From contig NZ_CP077091.1 of assembly GCF_014268595.2 (NCBI RefSeq), forward strand, positions 2,626,501 to 2,690,500: a stretch of 64,000 bases of DNA. The letters run 5' to 3'. Below are positions 43,291-53,492 of this stretch, one piece after another (position 1 is the stretch's first letter; the number at the start of each line of letters is the position of its first letter). A model generated the notes under the pieces. That model searched no databases. It was not told the origin of the DNA and worked only from the letters and a program-made list of their open reading frames with translations. Both the position numbers and the translations under genes were made by a program. Source of the DNA: Pseudomonas hamedanensis. Its GTDB lineage: Bacteria; Pseudomonadota; Gammaproteobacteria; Pseudomonadales; Pseudomonadaceae.

Positions 43291-45930
43291 ATGCGCGCCA
43301 ACTCGTCTGATCCACAAGACACCGTCACAGCAGAGCAACCGATCAAACCCCAGCGTTTGCGCTGGCTGGATCGGTTAAGCAAATACCGTCAACCGATCGG
43401 CCTGGCCGTCACGTTGCTGCTGTTTGCCGTTGCCCTGATTGCCTGCCGCCATCTGCTCGCCGAACTCGATCTCGACGCGCTGCATGACTCGATTCTCGAC
43501 GTACCGAAACCGGCCCTGCTCGGTGCTCTCGGGGCGACCGTGGTCGGCTTCGTCATCCTGCTCGGCTATGAATGGTCGGCCAGTCGCTACGCCGGTGTAA
43601 CGTTGCCGCCGCGCATGCTCGCCCTCGGCGGCTTTACCGCATTTGCGATTGGCAATGCGATTGGCCTGTCGCTGCTCTCCGGCGGCTCGGTTCGCTATCG
43701 TTTATATGCGCGATTGGGCGTCGGTGCGTCGGAAGTCGCACACATGACCCTGTTCGCCAGCCTCTCGCTGGGCTGCGCCTTGCCGCCGCTGGCTGCGCTG
43801 GCCACCTTGAGCAACCTGCCGGCCGCCTCGCAAGCGCTGGGTTTGTCCCAGGTTTTGTTGGGCTCCGTCGCCGCCGCTGTGCTGATCCTTGGTGCGGTGC
43901 TGGCGATCGGCATCTATCGCCGACGCCTGCCGGAACAACCCTACCCCGACAACCTGCTGGTCAAGGCCGGGCGCCGCACGCTGCGCCTGCCGGGCCGGCG
44001 GCTGACCATCCTGCAACTGGTGATCACCGCCCTCGACGTCGCGGCTGCCGCCACGGTGCTCTACCTGTTGCTGCCGGAAGCGCCGCCCTTTGCGCCGTTC
44101 CTGCTGGTGTACCTGTTGGCTTTGGCCGCCGGCGTACTCAGTCACGTGCCGGGCGGCGTCGGTGTGTTCGAAGCGATTCTGCTCGCCGCATTTGCCGACA
44201 AGCTCGGTGCCGCACCACTGGCCGCCGCCCTGCTGCTGTATCGCCTGATTTATGTGGTGCTGCCGCTGCTGGTCGCCTGCGTATTGCTGCTGATCAACGA
44301 AGGCCAGCGTCTGTTTCAGAGCCAGACCCTGCGTGCGGCGTCCGGACTGGCCGCGCCGATTCTGGCGGTGCTGGTGTTCCTGTCGGGCGTGGTGCTGCTG
44401 TTTTCCGGCGCCACCCCGGAGATCGACACGCGTCTGGAGCACATCGGCTTTCTGATCCCGCATCGTCTGGTTGACGCGTCGCACTTCGGCGCCAGCCTGA
44501 TTGGCGTGCTCTGTCTGTTGCTCGCCCAGGGTCTGCGTCGTCGTCTATCGGCGGCGTGGATGTTGACCACCATTTTGCTGCTAGTCGGCGCCCTGCTCTC
44601 GCTGCTCAAAGGCTTTGACTGGGAAGAAGCCACGCTGATGACCCTGACGGCCGCCCTGCTCGGTGTGTTCCGCCGCTCCTTCTATCGCCCGAGCCGTCTG
44701 ACCGAACTGCCGTTTTCGCCGCTGTATCTGGTCGCTAGCCTGTGTGTGCTGGGTGCTTCGGCGTGGTTGCTGCTGTTTGCCTATCAGGACGTACCTTACA
44801 GCCACCAGCTCTGGTGGCAGTTCACTCTGGATGCTGACGCCCCGCGTGGCCTGCGCTCGCTGCTCGGCGCTGCGGTGTTGCTGGTGGTGATTTCCCTGAC
44901 CTGGCTGCTGCGCACCGCACGCCCAGTGATTCATCTGCCGACACCCGAAGAACTCGAACGCGCGGCGAAGATCCTCATGGCGTCGGCACAACCCGACGGC
45001 GGCCTCGCCCTGACCGGTGACAAGGCGTTGCTGTTCCACCCCAACGATGAGGCGTTTCTGATGTATGCCCGCCGTGGCCGCAGCCTGGTGGCGCTGTACG
45101 ACCCGATCGGGCCGAGCCAGCAACGCGCGGAAATGATCTGGCAGTTCCGTGACCTGTGCGACATCCATCACGCTCGCCCGGTGTTCTATCAGGTCCGCGC
45201 CGAGAACCTGCCCTACTACATGGACATCGGCCTGACCGCAATCAAGCTCGGCGAAGAAGCGCGGGTCGATCTGCAGCGTTTCGACCTGGAAGCCAAGGGC
45301 AAGGAGATGAAGGACCTGCGCTACACCTGGAACCGTGGCACCCGCGACGGCCTGTCGCTGGAAATCCATGAGCCGGGTCAGGCGCCGATGGCTGAACTCA
45401 AGGTGATTTCCGATGCCTGGCTGACCGGCAAGAACGTGCGCGAGAAAGGCTTCTCCCTTGGTCGCTTCAGCGACGACTACCTGAAGCATTTCCGCATTGC
45501 GGTGATTCGCTTCGAGGGCCGCCCGGTGGCGTTCGCCAATCTGCTCGAAACCTACAGTCATGATCTGGCCAGTCTCGACCTGATGCGCGCACACCCGGAG
45601 GCGCCGAAGCTGACCATGGAATTCATGATGGTCGGCCTGATTCAACACTATAAGAGTCACGGATACGCGCGCTTCAGCCTGGGCATGGTGCCGTTGTCGG
45701 GGTTGCAACCCCGGCGTGGTGCACCGCTGACCCAACGACTGGGCTCGATGGTCTTCCGCCGTGGTGAGCAGTTGTACAACTTCCAAGGCTTGCGCCGCTT
45801 CAAAGACAAGTTCCAGCCTGACTGGGAACCCCGTTATATGGCCGTGCCCGCCGGACTCGATCCGCTCGTGGCGCTGGCCGACACTGCTGCCCTGATCGCG
45901 GGCGGCTTGACTGGATTGGTGAAACGCTGA
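43291..45930 (+). CDS. mprF: MprF: aminoacyl-phosphatidylglycerol synthase and flippase
   Basis: 879 residues from ATG 43291 with GAGGTG just upstream. About 14 transmembrane helices form the N-terminal flippase half (about 1-545). The C-terminal DUF2156 domain (about 555-870) transfers an amino acid from aminoacyl-tRNA to phosphatidylglycerol, with YMDIGLTAIKLGEEARVDL and FSLGMVPLSGL blocks. In P. aeruginosa the orthologue makes alanyl-PG, which lowers negative surface charge and sensitivity to cationic agents. Alanine is inferred here too because the next gene encodes the matching AlaPG hydrolase. Stop and start overlap (TGATG). Confidence 0.95.
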   Translation: MRANSSDPQDTVTAEQPIKPQRLRWLDRLSKYRQPIGLAVTLLLFAVALIACRHLLAELDLDALHDSILDVPKPALLGALGATVVGFVILLGYEWSASRYAGVTLPPRMLALGGFTAFAIGNAIGLSLLSGGSVRYRLYARLGVGASEVAHMTLFASLSLGCALPPLAALATLSNLPAASQALGLSQVLLGSVAAAVLILGAVLAIGIYRRRLPEQPYPDNLLVKAGRRTLRLPGRRLTILQLVITALDVAAAATVLYLLLPEAPPFAPFLLVYLLALAAGVLSHVPGGVGVFEAILLAAFADKLGAAPLAAALLLYRLIYVVLPLLVACVLLLINEGQRLFQSQTLRAASGLAAPILAVLVFLSGVVLLFSGATPEIDTRLEHIGFLIPHRLVDASHFGASLIGVLCLLLAQGLRRRLSAAWMLTTILLLVGALLSLLKGFDWEEATLMTLTAALLGVFRRSFYRPSRLTELPFSPLYLVASLCVLGASAWLLLFAYQDVPYSHQLWWQFTLDADAPRGLRSLLGAAVLLVVISLTWLLRTARPVIHLPTPEELERAAKILMASAQPDGGLALTGDKALLFHPNDEAFLMYARRGRSLVALYDPIGPSQQRAEMIWQFRDLCDIHHARPVFYQVRAENLPYYMDIGLTAIKLGEEARVDLQRFDLEAKGKEMKDLRYTWNRGTRDGLSLEIHEPGQAPMAELKVISDAWLTGKNVREKGFSLGRFSDDYLKHFRIAVIRFEGRPVAFANLLETYSHDLASLDLMRAHPEAPKLTMEFMMVGLIQHYKSHGYARFSLGMVPLSGLQPRRGAPLTQRLGSMVFRRGEQLYNFQGLRRFKDKFQPDWEPRYMAVPAGLDPLVALADTAALIAGGLTGLVKR

Positions 45931-47225
45931 TGATTCAACGCTCCCTGAAGTACATCCTTGCCGCACTGATCGTGCTGGCCGTGATTGCCGGCGGTTGTTT
46001 CTGGTACCTCAAACGCCCGGCACCGGAACCGACCGTCGAACAGCTCAGACCCGCCGATGGCGCGGCCATGACCCGGGTGATCCCGGGCACCAAAGCCAAG
46101 GCCCAGGTGCTGGTGGCTGTCACCGACGAGCAGAAGCTCTCCGAGAAACAACTGACTACCCTCAGCCGCAGCGCTTCGGCGCAGATCGTTCAGGTGATCC
46201 TGCCCAAGGACTGCCTGCTGCAAAGCCGCGCCCTGCAAGCGGGCCTGCGCGAACTGAACGGCCCGGCGACACTGGTCAGCGGCATCGGCCCGGGCGCCGT
46301 GCTGGCGTGGCGCTGGCTGGCGGAACAGAAAGACGACAAGGCTCAGGCCATCTCCGTCGACCTCGCGCTGGAAAAACCGGGCTGCACGCACCTGCTGCCG
46401 AAATCCGCCGCCCACGGCCACTGGCTGGTCGCGTGGAACGACAACCCGGACGACACCAGCGCCGGTTTCGTGCGCGATCAACCGAACGCCGAGACCAGCA
46501 TCAGCGACTACGACATCAACCTGCCGCAAGTGCTGAACAACGAACTGCGCAAGATCCTCGTCGGCGGCGACAAGGCCAACGGCGGCCTGGCGATCCCGGT
46601 GGTGGAAGTGCCGGCCGGCCAGGCCAACGACACCGTGACCCTGTTCCTCTCCGGCGACGGCGGCTGGCGCGACCTCGACCGCGATGTGGCCGGGGAAATG
46701 GCCAAGATCGGCTACCCGGTGGTCGGCATCGACACCCTGCGCTACTACTGGCAGCACAAGAGCCCGGAACAAAGCGCCCTCGACCTCACCGAACTGATGC
46801 AGCACTACCGGCAGAAATGGGGCACCAAGCGCTTCATCCTCACCGGTTACTCGTTCGGCGCCGACGTCCTCCCGGCGATCTACAACCGCCTGCCAGAGAA
46901 CGAACAGCAGCGCGTCGACGCCATCATCCTGCTCGCCTTCGCCCGCACCGGCAGCTTTGAAATCGAAGTCGAAGGCTGGTTGGGTAACGCCGGCAAAGAA
47001 GCCGCCACCGGCCCGGAAATGGCCAAGCTGCCAGCGGCGAAGGTCGTGTGCATCTATGGCGAAGAAGAGACGGACGAAAGTGGCTGCACCGACAAGACTG
47101 CCGTTGGCGAAGCGGTGAAACTACCCGGCGGGCACCACTTCGACGAGAACTACCCGGCACTGGCCAAGCGCTTGGTGGAGCTGATTCAGAAGCGTCAAAG
47201 CAAGGATTCGGTGGCCGAAGAGTGA
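45930..47225 (+). CDS. VirJ/AcvB-family periplasmic hydrolase, likely alanyl-PG hydrolase
   Basis: 431 residues. An N-terminal hydrophobic anchor (about 7-28) leaves the rest in the periplasm. The C-terminal alpha/beta hydrolase (about 225-425) has LFLSGDGGWRDLD and the nucleophile elbow TGYSFGAD. C-terminal GGHHFDENY holds the likely catalytic His. In P. aeruginosa the gene next to mprF (PA0919) encodes a periplasmic AlaPG hydrolase. Its 1-base overlap with mprF and the same order support the same role. It lets the cell trim modified lipid levels. Confidence 0.88.
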   Translation: MIQRSLKYILAALIVLAVIAGGCFWYLKRPAPEPTVEQLRPADGAAMTRVIPGTKAKAQVLVAVTDEQKLSEKQLTTLSRSASAQIVQVILPKDCLLQSRALQAGLRELNGPATLVSGIGPGAVLAWRWLAEQKDDKAQAISVDLALEKPGCTHLLPKSAAHGHWLVAWNDNPDDTSAGFVRDQPNAETSISDYDINLPQVLNNELRKILVGGDKANGGLAIPVVEVPAGQANDTVTLFLSGDGGWRDLDRDVAGEMAKIGYPVVGIDTLRYYWQHKSPEQSALDLTELMQHYRQKWGTKRFILTGYSFGADVLPAIYNRLPENEQQRVDAIILLAFARTGSFEIEVEGWLGNAGKEAATGPEMAKLPAAKVVCIYGEEETDESGCTDKTAVGEAVKLPGGHHFDENYPALAKRLVELIQKRQSKDSVAEE

Positions 47226-47241
47226 TCTGAAACGCCCCCAC

Positions 47242-47280
47242 AAAAAGCCCCCGCCATCTCGCGATTACGGGGGCTTTTTA
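47242..47280 (+). terminator. terminator of the mprF operon
   Basis: AAAAAGCCCCCG/CGGGGGCTTTTT stem, T-run, 16 bases after the stop. Confidence 0.9.
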
Positions 47281-47303
47281 CATTTCCGAGAATCACCCAA
47301 TCC

Positions 47304-47396
47304 CCTGTAGGAGTGAGCCTGCTCGCGATAGCGAAGTATCAGCTTGCAAATCAGTGGCTGACACTCCGCTATCGCGAGCAGGCTCACTCCTACAGG
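47304..47396. repeat. REPIN, GGAGTGAGC type
   Basis: CCTGTAGGAGTGAGCCTGCT and ATCGCGAGCAGGCTCACTCC inverted, spacer about 40 bases. Confidence 0.9.
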
Positions 47397-47516
47397 CCAA
47401 GTCCTTCGCAGAAGACGCAGCTTTCAACAGAGACACCGACCGTCACGCGCTGATTCCGAGACCTGCACGCGCCAAGAGCGAATCTGAAGCGGATCCATCT
47501 GTACGCACCTCATAAC

Positions 47517-47608
47517 GTGTGGGAGCGGGCTTGCTCGCGAAGGCGGTGGATCAGCCATTGGAGATGTCGACTGACATGACGCATTCGCGAGCAAGCCCGC
47601 TCCCACTG
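47517..47608. repeat. REPIN, GGGAGCGGGCTTGCTCGC type
   Basis: GTGTGGGAGCGGGCTTGCTC and TTCGCGAGCAAGCCCGCTCC inverted. Two REPINs of different class stand side by side between mprF operon and kup; the rest of this 470-base gap has two terminators and no gene. Confidence 0.9.
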
Positions 47609-47645
47609 GGGGATTGGTGCAGGATTCAAGCGAAGTGCCCAGGCA

Positions 47646-47687
47646 CAAAAAAGCCCCCGCCAACCACAAGGCTGACGAGGGCTTTTC
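47646..47687 (-). terminator. terminator of kup
   Basis: AAAAGCCC...GGGCTTTT stem with inner pairs GCC/GGC, A-run on the plus strand, 14 bases beyond the kup stop. Confidence 0.8.
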
Positions 47688-47700
47688 AGTGGATGCAGGA

Positions 47701-49602
47701 CTACATCTCCACCTGCGTCCCTAACTCAATCACCCGGTTCAGCGGCAAATTGAAGAAGCGCAAATTGCCATTGGCATTCTTCAACATGAACGCAAACAAC
47801 GCTTCCCGCCAACGCGCCATCCCCTCGAGTTTCGAGGCGATCACCGTTTCCCGACTGAGGAAGTAAGTCGTACGCATCGGGCTGAAGTCGAGGTCTTCGA
47901 GGTGGCACAGCTTCAACGCCTGCGGCACGTCCGGTTCGTCGGTAAAGCCGAAATGCAGAATGACCCGGAAGAAGCCCTCCCCGTGCGCTTCGACTTCAAA
48001 GCGTCGCGATGGCGGCACACGCGGAATATCTTCATAGACCACCGTCAGCAGCACCACCTGCTCATGCAGCACCTGGTTATGCAGCAGGTTGTGCAACAGC
48101 GCATGCGGCACGGCGTCGGAGCGCGCGGTGAGGAAAACAGCGGTGCCCTGCACGCGATGCGGTGGTTGCACGCGGATGCTGCTGATGAAGATCGGCAGCG
48201 GCAGCGCGCCTTCGTCGAGGCGGTCGACCAATAGTTGTTTGCCGCGCTTCCAGGTGGTCATCAACACGAACAGGGCAATACCGGCGATCACCGGAAATGC
48301 GCCGCCCTGAACGATCTTCGGCACGTTGGCGGCGAAGTACAGGCCATCGACCAACAGGAAACCGAGCAGCACCGGGACCGCGAGGATCGGCGGCCATTTC
48401 CACAGCAGCAGCATCACCGCCGACACCAGAATGGTGGTCATCAGCATGGTGCCAGTCACCGCCACGCCGTAGGCCGACGCGAGTGCGCCGGAGGACTCGA
48501 AGCCGATCACCAGCAGGACCACCCCGACCATCAGCGCCCAGTTCACCGCGCCGATGTAGATCTGGCCCTGCTCGTCGCTGGAGGTGTGCTGGATGTACAT
48601 GCGCGGGATGTAGCCGAGCTGGATCGCCTGACGGGTCAGGGAGAACGCACCGGAAATCACCGCTTGCGAGGCGATCACCGTGGCCAGGGTCGACAGACCA
48701 ACCAGCGGAATCAATGCCCAGCTCGGTGCCAGCAGATAAAACGGGTTACGCGCCGCGTCAGGATTTTCCAGCAGTAACGCGCCCTGGCCGAAGTAGTTCA
48801 GCACCAGCGCCGGCAGCACCAGCAGAAACCACGCACGAGCAATCGGCTTGCGGCCGAAGTGGCCCATGTCGGCGTACAGCGCTTCGGCGCCGGTCAAAGC
48901 CAATACCACGGCGCCGAGGATCGCGACGCCCATGCCCGGGTGAACCGTGAAGAAGCGCACGGCCCAGACCGGGTTCATCGCGTGCAGCACTTCTGGCGCG
49001 TGGCTGATGCCATACACGCCGAGGGCGCCGAGTACCAGAAACCAGGTGACCATGATCGGCCCGAACAGAATGCCGATTCGCGCTGTGCCGTGCTTCTGGA
49101 TCAGAAACAGCGCCACCAGCACCACCAGCGACAATGGCACCACCCAGTGATCGATGCCGTCAAACGCCAGGCCCAGACCTTCAATCGCTGAAAGCACTGA
49201 AATGGCCGGGGTGATCATGCTGTCGCCATAAAACAGCGCCGCGCCGATCAGTCCGCAGACCACCAACAACGTGCGCAGGCGCTTGCGCCCCGCCGCTGCT
49301 CGCCGCGCCAGTGCGGTGAGGGCCATGATGCCGCCCTCGCCCTGGTTGTCGGCGCGCAGGACGAACATCATGTATTTGATCGAGACCACCCAGATCAGCG
49401 ACCAGAAAATCAACGACAGAATACCCAGCACGCCGTCGTGATTCACCGGTACGCCATACGCGCCGGAAAACACTTCTTTGAGGGTGTACAACGGGCTCGT
49501 GCCGATGTCGCCGTAAACCACCCCGACCGCCGCGACCAGCATGCTCAGCGGCCTGCTTGCCGAACCTTCGGCGCCTGCCGCATGACTACTTGCCTGACCC
49601 AT
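47701..49602 (-). CDS. kup: low-affinity K+ transporter Kup
   Basis: 633 residues, 12 predicted transmembrane helices in the first 440 residues followed by a cytoplasmic tail. Kup family blocks: [19 protein letters not shown] at the start, [43 protein letters not shown]. It takes up K+ with protons, mainly at low pH. Length near E. coli Kup (622). The start has an AGGAG-type site upstream (seen as CTCCT on the plus strand). Confidence 0.95.
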   Translation of the reverse strand: MGQASSHAAGAEGSASRPLSMLVAAVGVVYGDIGTSPLYTLKEVFSGAYGVPVNHDGVLGILSLIFWSLIWVVSIKYMMFVLRADNQGEGGIMALTALARRAAAGRKRLRTLLVVCGLIGAALFYGDSMITPAISVLSAIEGLGLAFDGIDHWVVPLSLVVLVALFLIQKHGTARIGILFGPIMVTWFLVLGALGVYGISHAPEVLHAMNPVWAVRFFTVHPGMGVAILGAVVLALTGAEALYADMGHFGRKPIARAWFLLVLPALVLNYFGQGALLLENPDAARNPFYLLAPSWALIPLVGLSTLATVIASQAVISGAFSLTRQAIQLGYIPRMYIQHTSSDEQGQIYIGAVNWALMVGVVLLVIGFESSGALASAYGVAVTGTMLMTTILVSAVMLLLWKWPPILAVPVLLGFLLVDGLYFAANVPKIVQGGAFPVIAGIALFVLMTTWKRGKQLLVDRLDEGALPLPIFISSIRVQPPHRVQGTAVFLTARSDAVPHALLHNLLHNQVLHEQVVLLTVVYEDIPRVPPSRRFEVEAHGEGFFRVILHFGFTDEPDVPQALKLCHLEDLDFSPMRTTYFLSRETVIASKLEGMARWREALFAFMLKNANGNLRFFNLPLNRVIELGTQVEM

Positions 49603-49891
49603 CCAACACTCCTGATCTCAATACCGGCTTCTCTGAAGGAAGCACTATGCTTTGTGCTGCAGCATGCGCTGTTTTACCTGTTGTTACAGACGTTTTGTTG
49701 ACTGTAAAAAATTGGTAAAGCTCAACGGCGCGAAGCATAGCGCAGCACTCGTCGTATTTCCCCGTATAAAGCTGGTCAAGTGCGTTGCCCGCCGCTAGAA
49801 TTGCGCACTTTTTGATCAGAGGCGCGCCTTAAGCGCCCATCCGTCGGCTTCCGTACCCCGGAGGCGACGTCACAAAACACCGAGGTTAGAC

Positions 49892-51229
49892 ATGTCCACC
49901 ACTCCTGCGCCGGCCAATCCAAAGGTTGGCTTTGTATCTCTGGGTTGCCCGAAAGCACTGGTCGACTCCGAGCGCATCCTGACCCAGCTGCGCATGGAAG
50001 GCTATGACGTGGTGTCGACCTATCAGGACGCCGACGTCGTGGTGGTCAATACCTGCGGTTTCATCGATTCGGCCAAGGCTGAGTCTTTGGAAGTGATCGG
50101 CGAAGCGATCAAGGAAAACGGCAAGGTGATCGTCACCGGCTGCATGGGCGTGGAAGAAGGCAACATTCGCAACGTGCACCCGAGCGTACTGGCTGTGACC
50201 GGTCCTCAGCAGTACGAGCAAGTGGTCAACGCCGTGCACGAAGTCGTGCCGCCGCGTCAGGATCACAACCCGCTGATCGACCTGGTGCCGCCACAAGGCA
50301 TCAAGCTGACCCCGCGTCACTACGCCTACCTGAAGATTTCCGAAGGCTGCAACCACAGCTGCTCGTTCTGCATCATCCCGTCGATGCGCGGCAAACTGGT
50401 CAGCCGTCCGGTGGGCGATGTGCTCGACGAAGCTCAGCGTCTGGTCAAGTCCGGCGTGAAAGAGCTGCTGGTGATTTCCCAGGACACCAGCGCTTACGGC
50501 GTCGACGTGAAATACCGCACCGGTTTCTGGAACGGCGCACCGGTGAAAACCCGCATGACCGAGCTGTGCGAAGCCCTGAGCACCTTGGGCGTCTGGGTCC
50601 GCTTGCACTACGTTTATCCGTACCCGCACGTCGACGAGCTGATCCCGCTGATGGCCGCCGGCAAGATCCTGCCGTACCTGGACATCCCGTTCCAGCACGC
50701 CAGCCCGAAAGTCCTGAAGTCGATGAAACGCCCGGCGTTCGAAGACAAGACCCTGGCGCGGATCAAGAACTGGCGTGAAATCTGCCCTGACCTGATCATC
50801 CGCTCGACCTTCATCGTCGGTTTCCCGGGCGAGACAGAAGAAGACTTCCAATACCTGCTCAACTGGCTGACCGAAGCCCAGCTCGATCGCGTCGGCTGCT
50901 TCCAGTATTCGCCGGTTGAAGGCGCGCCAGCCAACGATCTGGACCTGGACGTGGTGCCGGACGACGTCAAGCAAGACCGTTGGGACCGCTTCATGGCGCA
51001 CCAGCAGGCAATCAGCTCGGCACGCCTGCAAATGCGCATCGGCCGTGAGATCGAAGTGCTGGTGGACGAGGTTGACGAGCAAGGCGCGGTTGGCCGTTGC
51101 TTCTTCGATGCCCCGGAAATCGATGGCAACGTATTTATCGACAACGGCAGCAATCTGAAGCCGGGCGACAAAGTCTGGTGCAAGGTGACTGACGCCGACG
51201 AATACGATTTGTGGGCTGAGCAGATCTAA
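49892..51229 (+). CDS. rimO: ribosomal protein S12 methylthiotransferase RimO
   Basis: 445 residues. Radical SAM enzyme adding a methylthio group to an Asp of ribosomal protein S12. Order: UPF0004 domain (about 10-125) with conserved Cys in [17 protein letters not shown] and TGCMGVEEG for the second Fe-S cluster; radical SAM CxxxCxxC as CNHSCSFC (near residue 154); C-terminal TRAM domain (about 375-445). MiaB relative, but [11 protein letters not shown] fits RimO. Confidence 0.96.
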   Translation: MSTTPAPANPKVGFVSLGCPKALVDSERILTQLRMEGYDVVSTYQDADVVVVNTCGFIDSAKAESLEVIGEAIKENGKVIVTGCMGVEEGNIRNVHPSVLAVTGPQQYEQVVNAVHEVVPPRQDHNPLIDLVPPQGIKLTPRHYAYLKISEGCNHSCSFCIIPSMRGKLVSRPVGDVLDEAQRLVKSGVKELLVISQDTSAYGVDVKYRTGFWNGAPVKTRMTELCEALSTLGVWVRLHYVYPYPHVDELIPLMAAGKILPYLDIPFQHASPKVLKSMKRPAFEDKTLARIKNWREICPDLIIRSTFIVGFPGETEEDFQYLLNWLTEAQLDRVGCFQYSPVEGAPANDLDLDVVPDDVKQDRWDRFMAHQQAISSARLQMRIGREIEVLVDEVDEQGAVGRCFFDAPEIDGNVFIDNGSNLKPGDKVWCKVTDADEYDLWAEQI

Positions 51230-51243
51230 GCACCACGCAAAAC

Positions 51244-51337
51244 CTGTGGGAGCGGGCTTGCTCGCGAAAGCGGTGAATCAGTCAGTGAAGATGTCGGCTG
51301 ATGTGACGCATTCGCGAGCAAGCCCGCTCCCACAGGG
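51244..51337. repeat. REPIN, GGGAGCGGGCTTGCTCGC type
   Basis: GTGGGAGCGGGCTTGCTCGC and TTCGCGAGCAAGCCCGCTCC inverted just after rimO. Confidence 0.9.
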
Positions 51338-51354
51338 GACAGTGCAGAATTCGA

Positions 51355-51389
51355 AAGCCCCGCTCTTTTTCAGGATGCGGGGCTTTTTT
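51355..51389 (+). terminator. terminator after rimO
   Basis: AAAGCCCCGC/GCGGGGCTTT stem and T-run, downstream of the REPIN. Confidence 0.88.
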
Positions 51390-51447
51390 GCGGCTATCGT
51401 TTAGCGGGGGACGGACTCCCTTGAACACGCACGAGAGGCACACGCAC

Positions 51448-51921
51448 ATGCGTCAGCATTCGGTCATCCACACACCGAAAATCAGCGATTACGAAGAACT
51501 GACCCGGGTCTGGGAGGCCTCGGTCCGCGCCACCCATGACTTTCTGCCAGACAGCTACATCGAGCTGCTGCGCAATCTGGTGCTCACCCGCTATCTCGAT
51601 GCGGTGATGCTGATCTGCACCCGGGACCGCCAGCAACGCATCACCGGGTTTGCCGGTGTCGCGGCGGGCAAGATTGAAATGCTGTTTATCGACCCCGAGC
51701 ATCGCGGTCAGGGCCTGGGCAAGCAGTTGCTCAGATACGCTATCGAACGGTTGAATGCCGACGAACTGGACGTCAACGAACAGAATCCGCAAGCCTTGGG
51801 CTTTTACCAGAAACAGGGATTCGAGGTCATCGGCCGCTCCGAAGTCGATGGCATGGGCCAGCCGTATCCGTTGCTGCACATGCGGTTGCGGCAGTCCCAG
51901 CAGCGCTCGAACCATGCCTGA
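51448..51921 (+). CDS. GNAT-family N-acetyltransferase
   Basis: 157 residues. The acetyl-CoA-binding motif A is IEMLFIDPEHRGQGLGKQLL (about 72-91). The C-terminal NPQALGFYQKQGFEVIGRS block completes the fold. It is similar to YjaB-type acetyltransferases. Substrate unknown. The start at 51448 is chosen over a longer frame because GAGAGG lies 10 bases before it and because the protein starts at the fold. Confidence 0.86.
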   Translation: MRQHSVIHTPKISDYEELTRVWEASVRATHDFLPDSYIELLRNLVLTRYLDAVMLICTRDRQQRITGFAGVAAGKIEMLFIDPEHRGQGLGKQLLRYAIERLNADELDVNEQNPQALGFYQKQGFEVIGRSEVDGMGQPYPLLHMRLRQSQQRSNHA

Positions 51922-51934
51922 CACCACACAATCC

Positions 51935-52028
51935 CTTGTAGGAGTGAGCCTGCTCGCGATAGCGCCGGATTAGCCGACATCAATGCTGAATGTCAGAATG
52001 CGAATCGCGAGCAGGCTCACTCCTACAA
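51935..52028. repeat. REPIN, GGAGTGAGC type (variant end CTTGTAGG)
   Basis: Arms CTTGTAGGAGTGAGCCTGCT and ATCGCGAGCAGGCTCACTCC, spacer about 40 bases. Confidence 0.9.
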
Positions 52029-52110
52029 AAAGCCACACACCGAAATGGAACCGGGCTTAACCGCTTCCACACAGGTACAATGCCCACCCCTTTTTTGTTA
52101 CGGCCCTGTC

Positions 52111-52821
52111 ATGACTGACCCGATTCGCCTCTCCAAACGCCTCATCGAACTGGTTGGTTGCTCCCGCCGGGAGGCCGAGCTGTTCATCGAGGGCGGCTGG
52201 GTCACCGTGGACGGCGAAGTGATTGACGAGCCGCAATTCAAGGTCGGCGACCAGAAAGTCGAACTCGACAAGGATGCCAAGGCCACCGCGCCGGAGCCGG
52301 TGACCATCCTGCTCAACGCGCCTACCGGCATGGATGTCGAGAGCGCCATGCAATCGCTCAGCGCCGAAACCCTCAGCGAAGAGCATCGCTACGGCAAGCG
52401 TCCGTTGCGCGGACATTTCCTGCGCCTGACCGCCAGCGCCGACCTGCAGCCCAACGCCAGCGGCCTGCTGGTGTTCACCCAGGACTGGAAAATCCTGCGC
52501 AAGCTCACCGCCGACGCGGCGAAGATCGAGCAGGAATACATCGTCGAAGTCGAAGGCGAGATGGCCGCCCACGGCCTCAACCGCCTGCAGCACGGCCTGA
52601 CCCACAAGGGCAAGGAGTTGCCGCCGGTCAAGGCCAGCTGGCAAAACGAAAACCGCCTGCGCTTCGCCATGAAAAACCCGCAGCCGGGGATCATCGCGCA
52701 GTTCTGTGCAGCGGTGGGCCTGAAGGTCATCAGCATCCGCCGCATCCGCATCGGCGGCGTCTCGATCGGCAAAGTCCCGCTCGGCCAATGGCGCTACCTG
52801 TCCGGCAAAGAGAAGTTCTAG
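52111..52821 (+). CDS. S4-domain pseudouridine synthase relative with Gln in place of catalytic Asp
   Basis: 236 residues, ATG at 52111. The N-terminal S4 RNA-binding domain (about 5-50) is RLSKRLIELVGCSRREAELF. The rest resembles the RsuA/RluF/RluB catalytic domain. In that family the active-site motif is GRLD-x-x-(T/S)-x-G-L with an invariant Asp. Here it is ADLQPNASGLLVFT, where Gln113 (codon CAG at 52447-52449) stands at the Asp position. Other motifs (EQEYIVEVEG, IRRIRIGG, LGQWRYL) remain. So it may bind RNA without forming pseudouridine, or use another residue. The Pro/Asn next to it also differ from the family. Confidence 0.8.
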   Translation: MTDPIRLSKRLIELVGCSRREAELFIEGGWVTVDGEVIDEPQFKVGDQKVELDKDAKATAPEPVTILLNAPTGMDVESAMQSLSAETLSEEHRYGKRPLRGHFLRLTASADLQPNASGLLVFTQDWKILRKLTADAAKIEQEYIVEVEGEMAAHGLNRLQHGLTHKGKELPPVKASWQNENRLRFAMKNPQPGIIAQFCAAVGLKVISIRRIRIGGVSIGKVPLGQWRYLSGKEKF

Positions 52822-52891
52822 GGCTTGCACTGCCGCCACACATTTCGGCAGCGCCCCCGAGCGCTGCCCACCACGCATCAGGAATACCGAC

Positions 52892-53362
52892 ATGGTTCAT
52901 AACGACGTACTGCGCAGCGTGCGCTACATGCTCGACATCAGCGACAAGAAAGTCGTAGAGATCATCAAACTTGGCGGCATGGACGTAGCGCTGGCTGACG
53001 TCCTGACCTGGCTCGACAAGAAGGAAGAAGACGAAGAAGGTTTCGTGCGCTGCCCGGACGAAGTCATCGCGCACTTCCTCGATGGTCTGGTGATCTTCAA
53101 GCGCGGCAAGGACGAAAGCCGTCCGCCGCAGCCGATCGAAGTGCCGGTGACCAACAACATCATCCTGAAAAAGCTGCGCGTCGCCTTCGAACTGAAAGAA
53201 GACGACATGCATGCGATTCTCAAGGCCGCCGAATTCCCGGTGTCCAAACCTGAACTGAGCGCGCTGTTCCGCAAGGTCGGCCACACCAACTATCGTCCGT
53301 GTGGCGACCAGTTGCTGCGCAACTTCCTCAAGGGCCTGACCCTACGCGTTCGCCCTGCCTGA
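52892..53362 (+). CDS. DUF1456-family protein (YehS type)
   Basis: 156 residues made of two homologous halves of about 70 residues, MVHNDVLRSVRYMLDISD and NNIILKKLRVAFELKEDD, each with the DUF1456 pattern (VLRSVRxxL...D..VxxI.KLxG). YehS-like proteins have no known function. A candidate ribosome site lies upstream (about 52878). The spacing to the previous gene is 70 bases. Confidence 0.88.
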   Translation: MVHNDVLRSVRYMLDISDKKVVEIIKLGGMDVALADVLTWLDKKEEDEEGFVRCPDEVIAHFLDGLVIFKRGKDESRPPQPIEVPVTNNIILKKLRVAFELKEDDMHAILKAAEFPVSKPELSALFRKVGHTNYRPCGDQLLRNFLKGLTLRVRPA

Positions 53363-53492
53363 TCCTTTATCTGCGGTGGCGGCTACCTATCGCCGCCGCA
53401 GCGCATGACCGCTTATTCCCCGCGAAAATAATGGCTCCGCTTTTTGCGGCTGACGACTAGGGTGTACTGATCCCTAGCCCTCAGGAGTCGCC

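Noticed and set aside
53433..53448. Sigma-54 promoter before rhlG (TGGCTCCGCTTTTTGC)
   Set aside because: GG to GC spacing is 11, not 10, so the -24/-12 pair is out of register.
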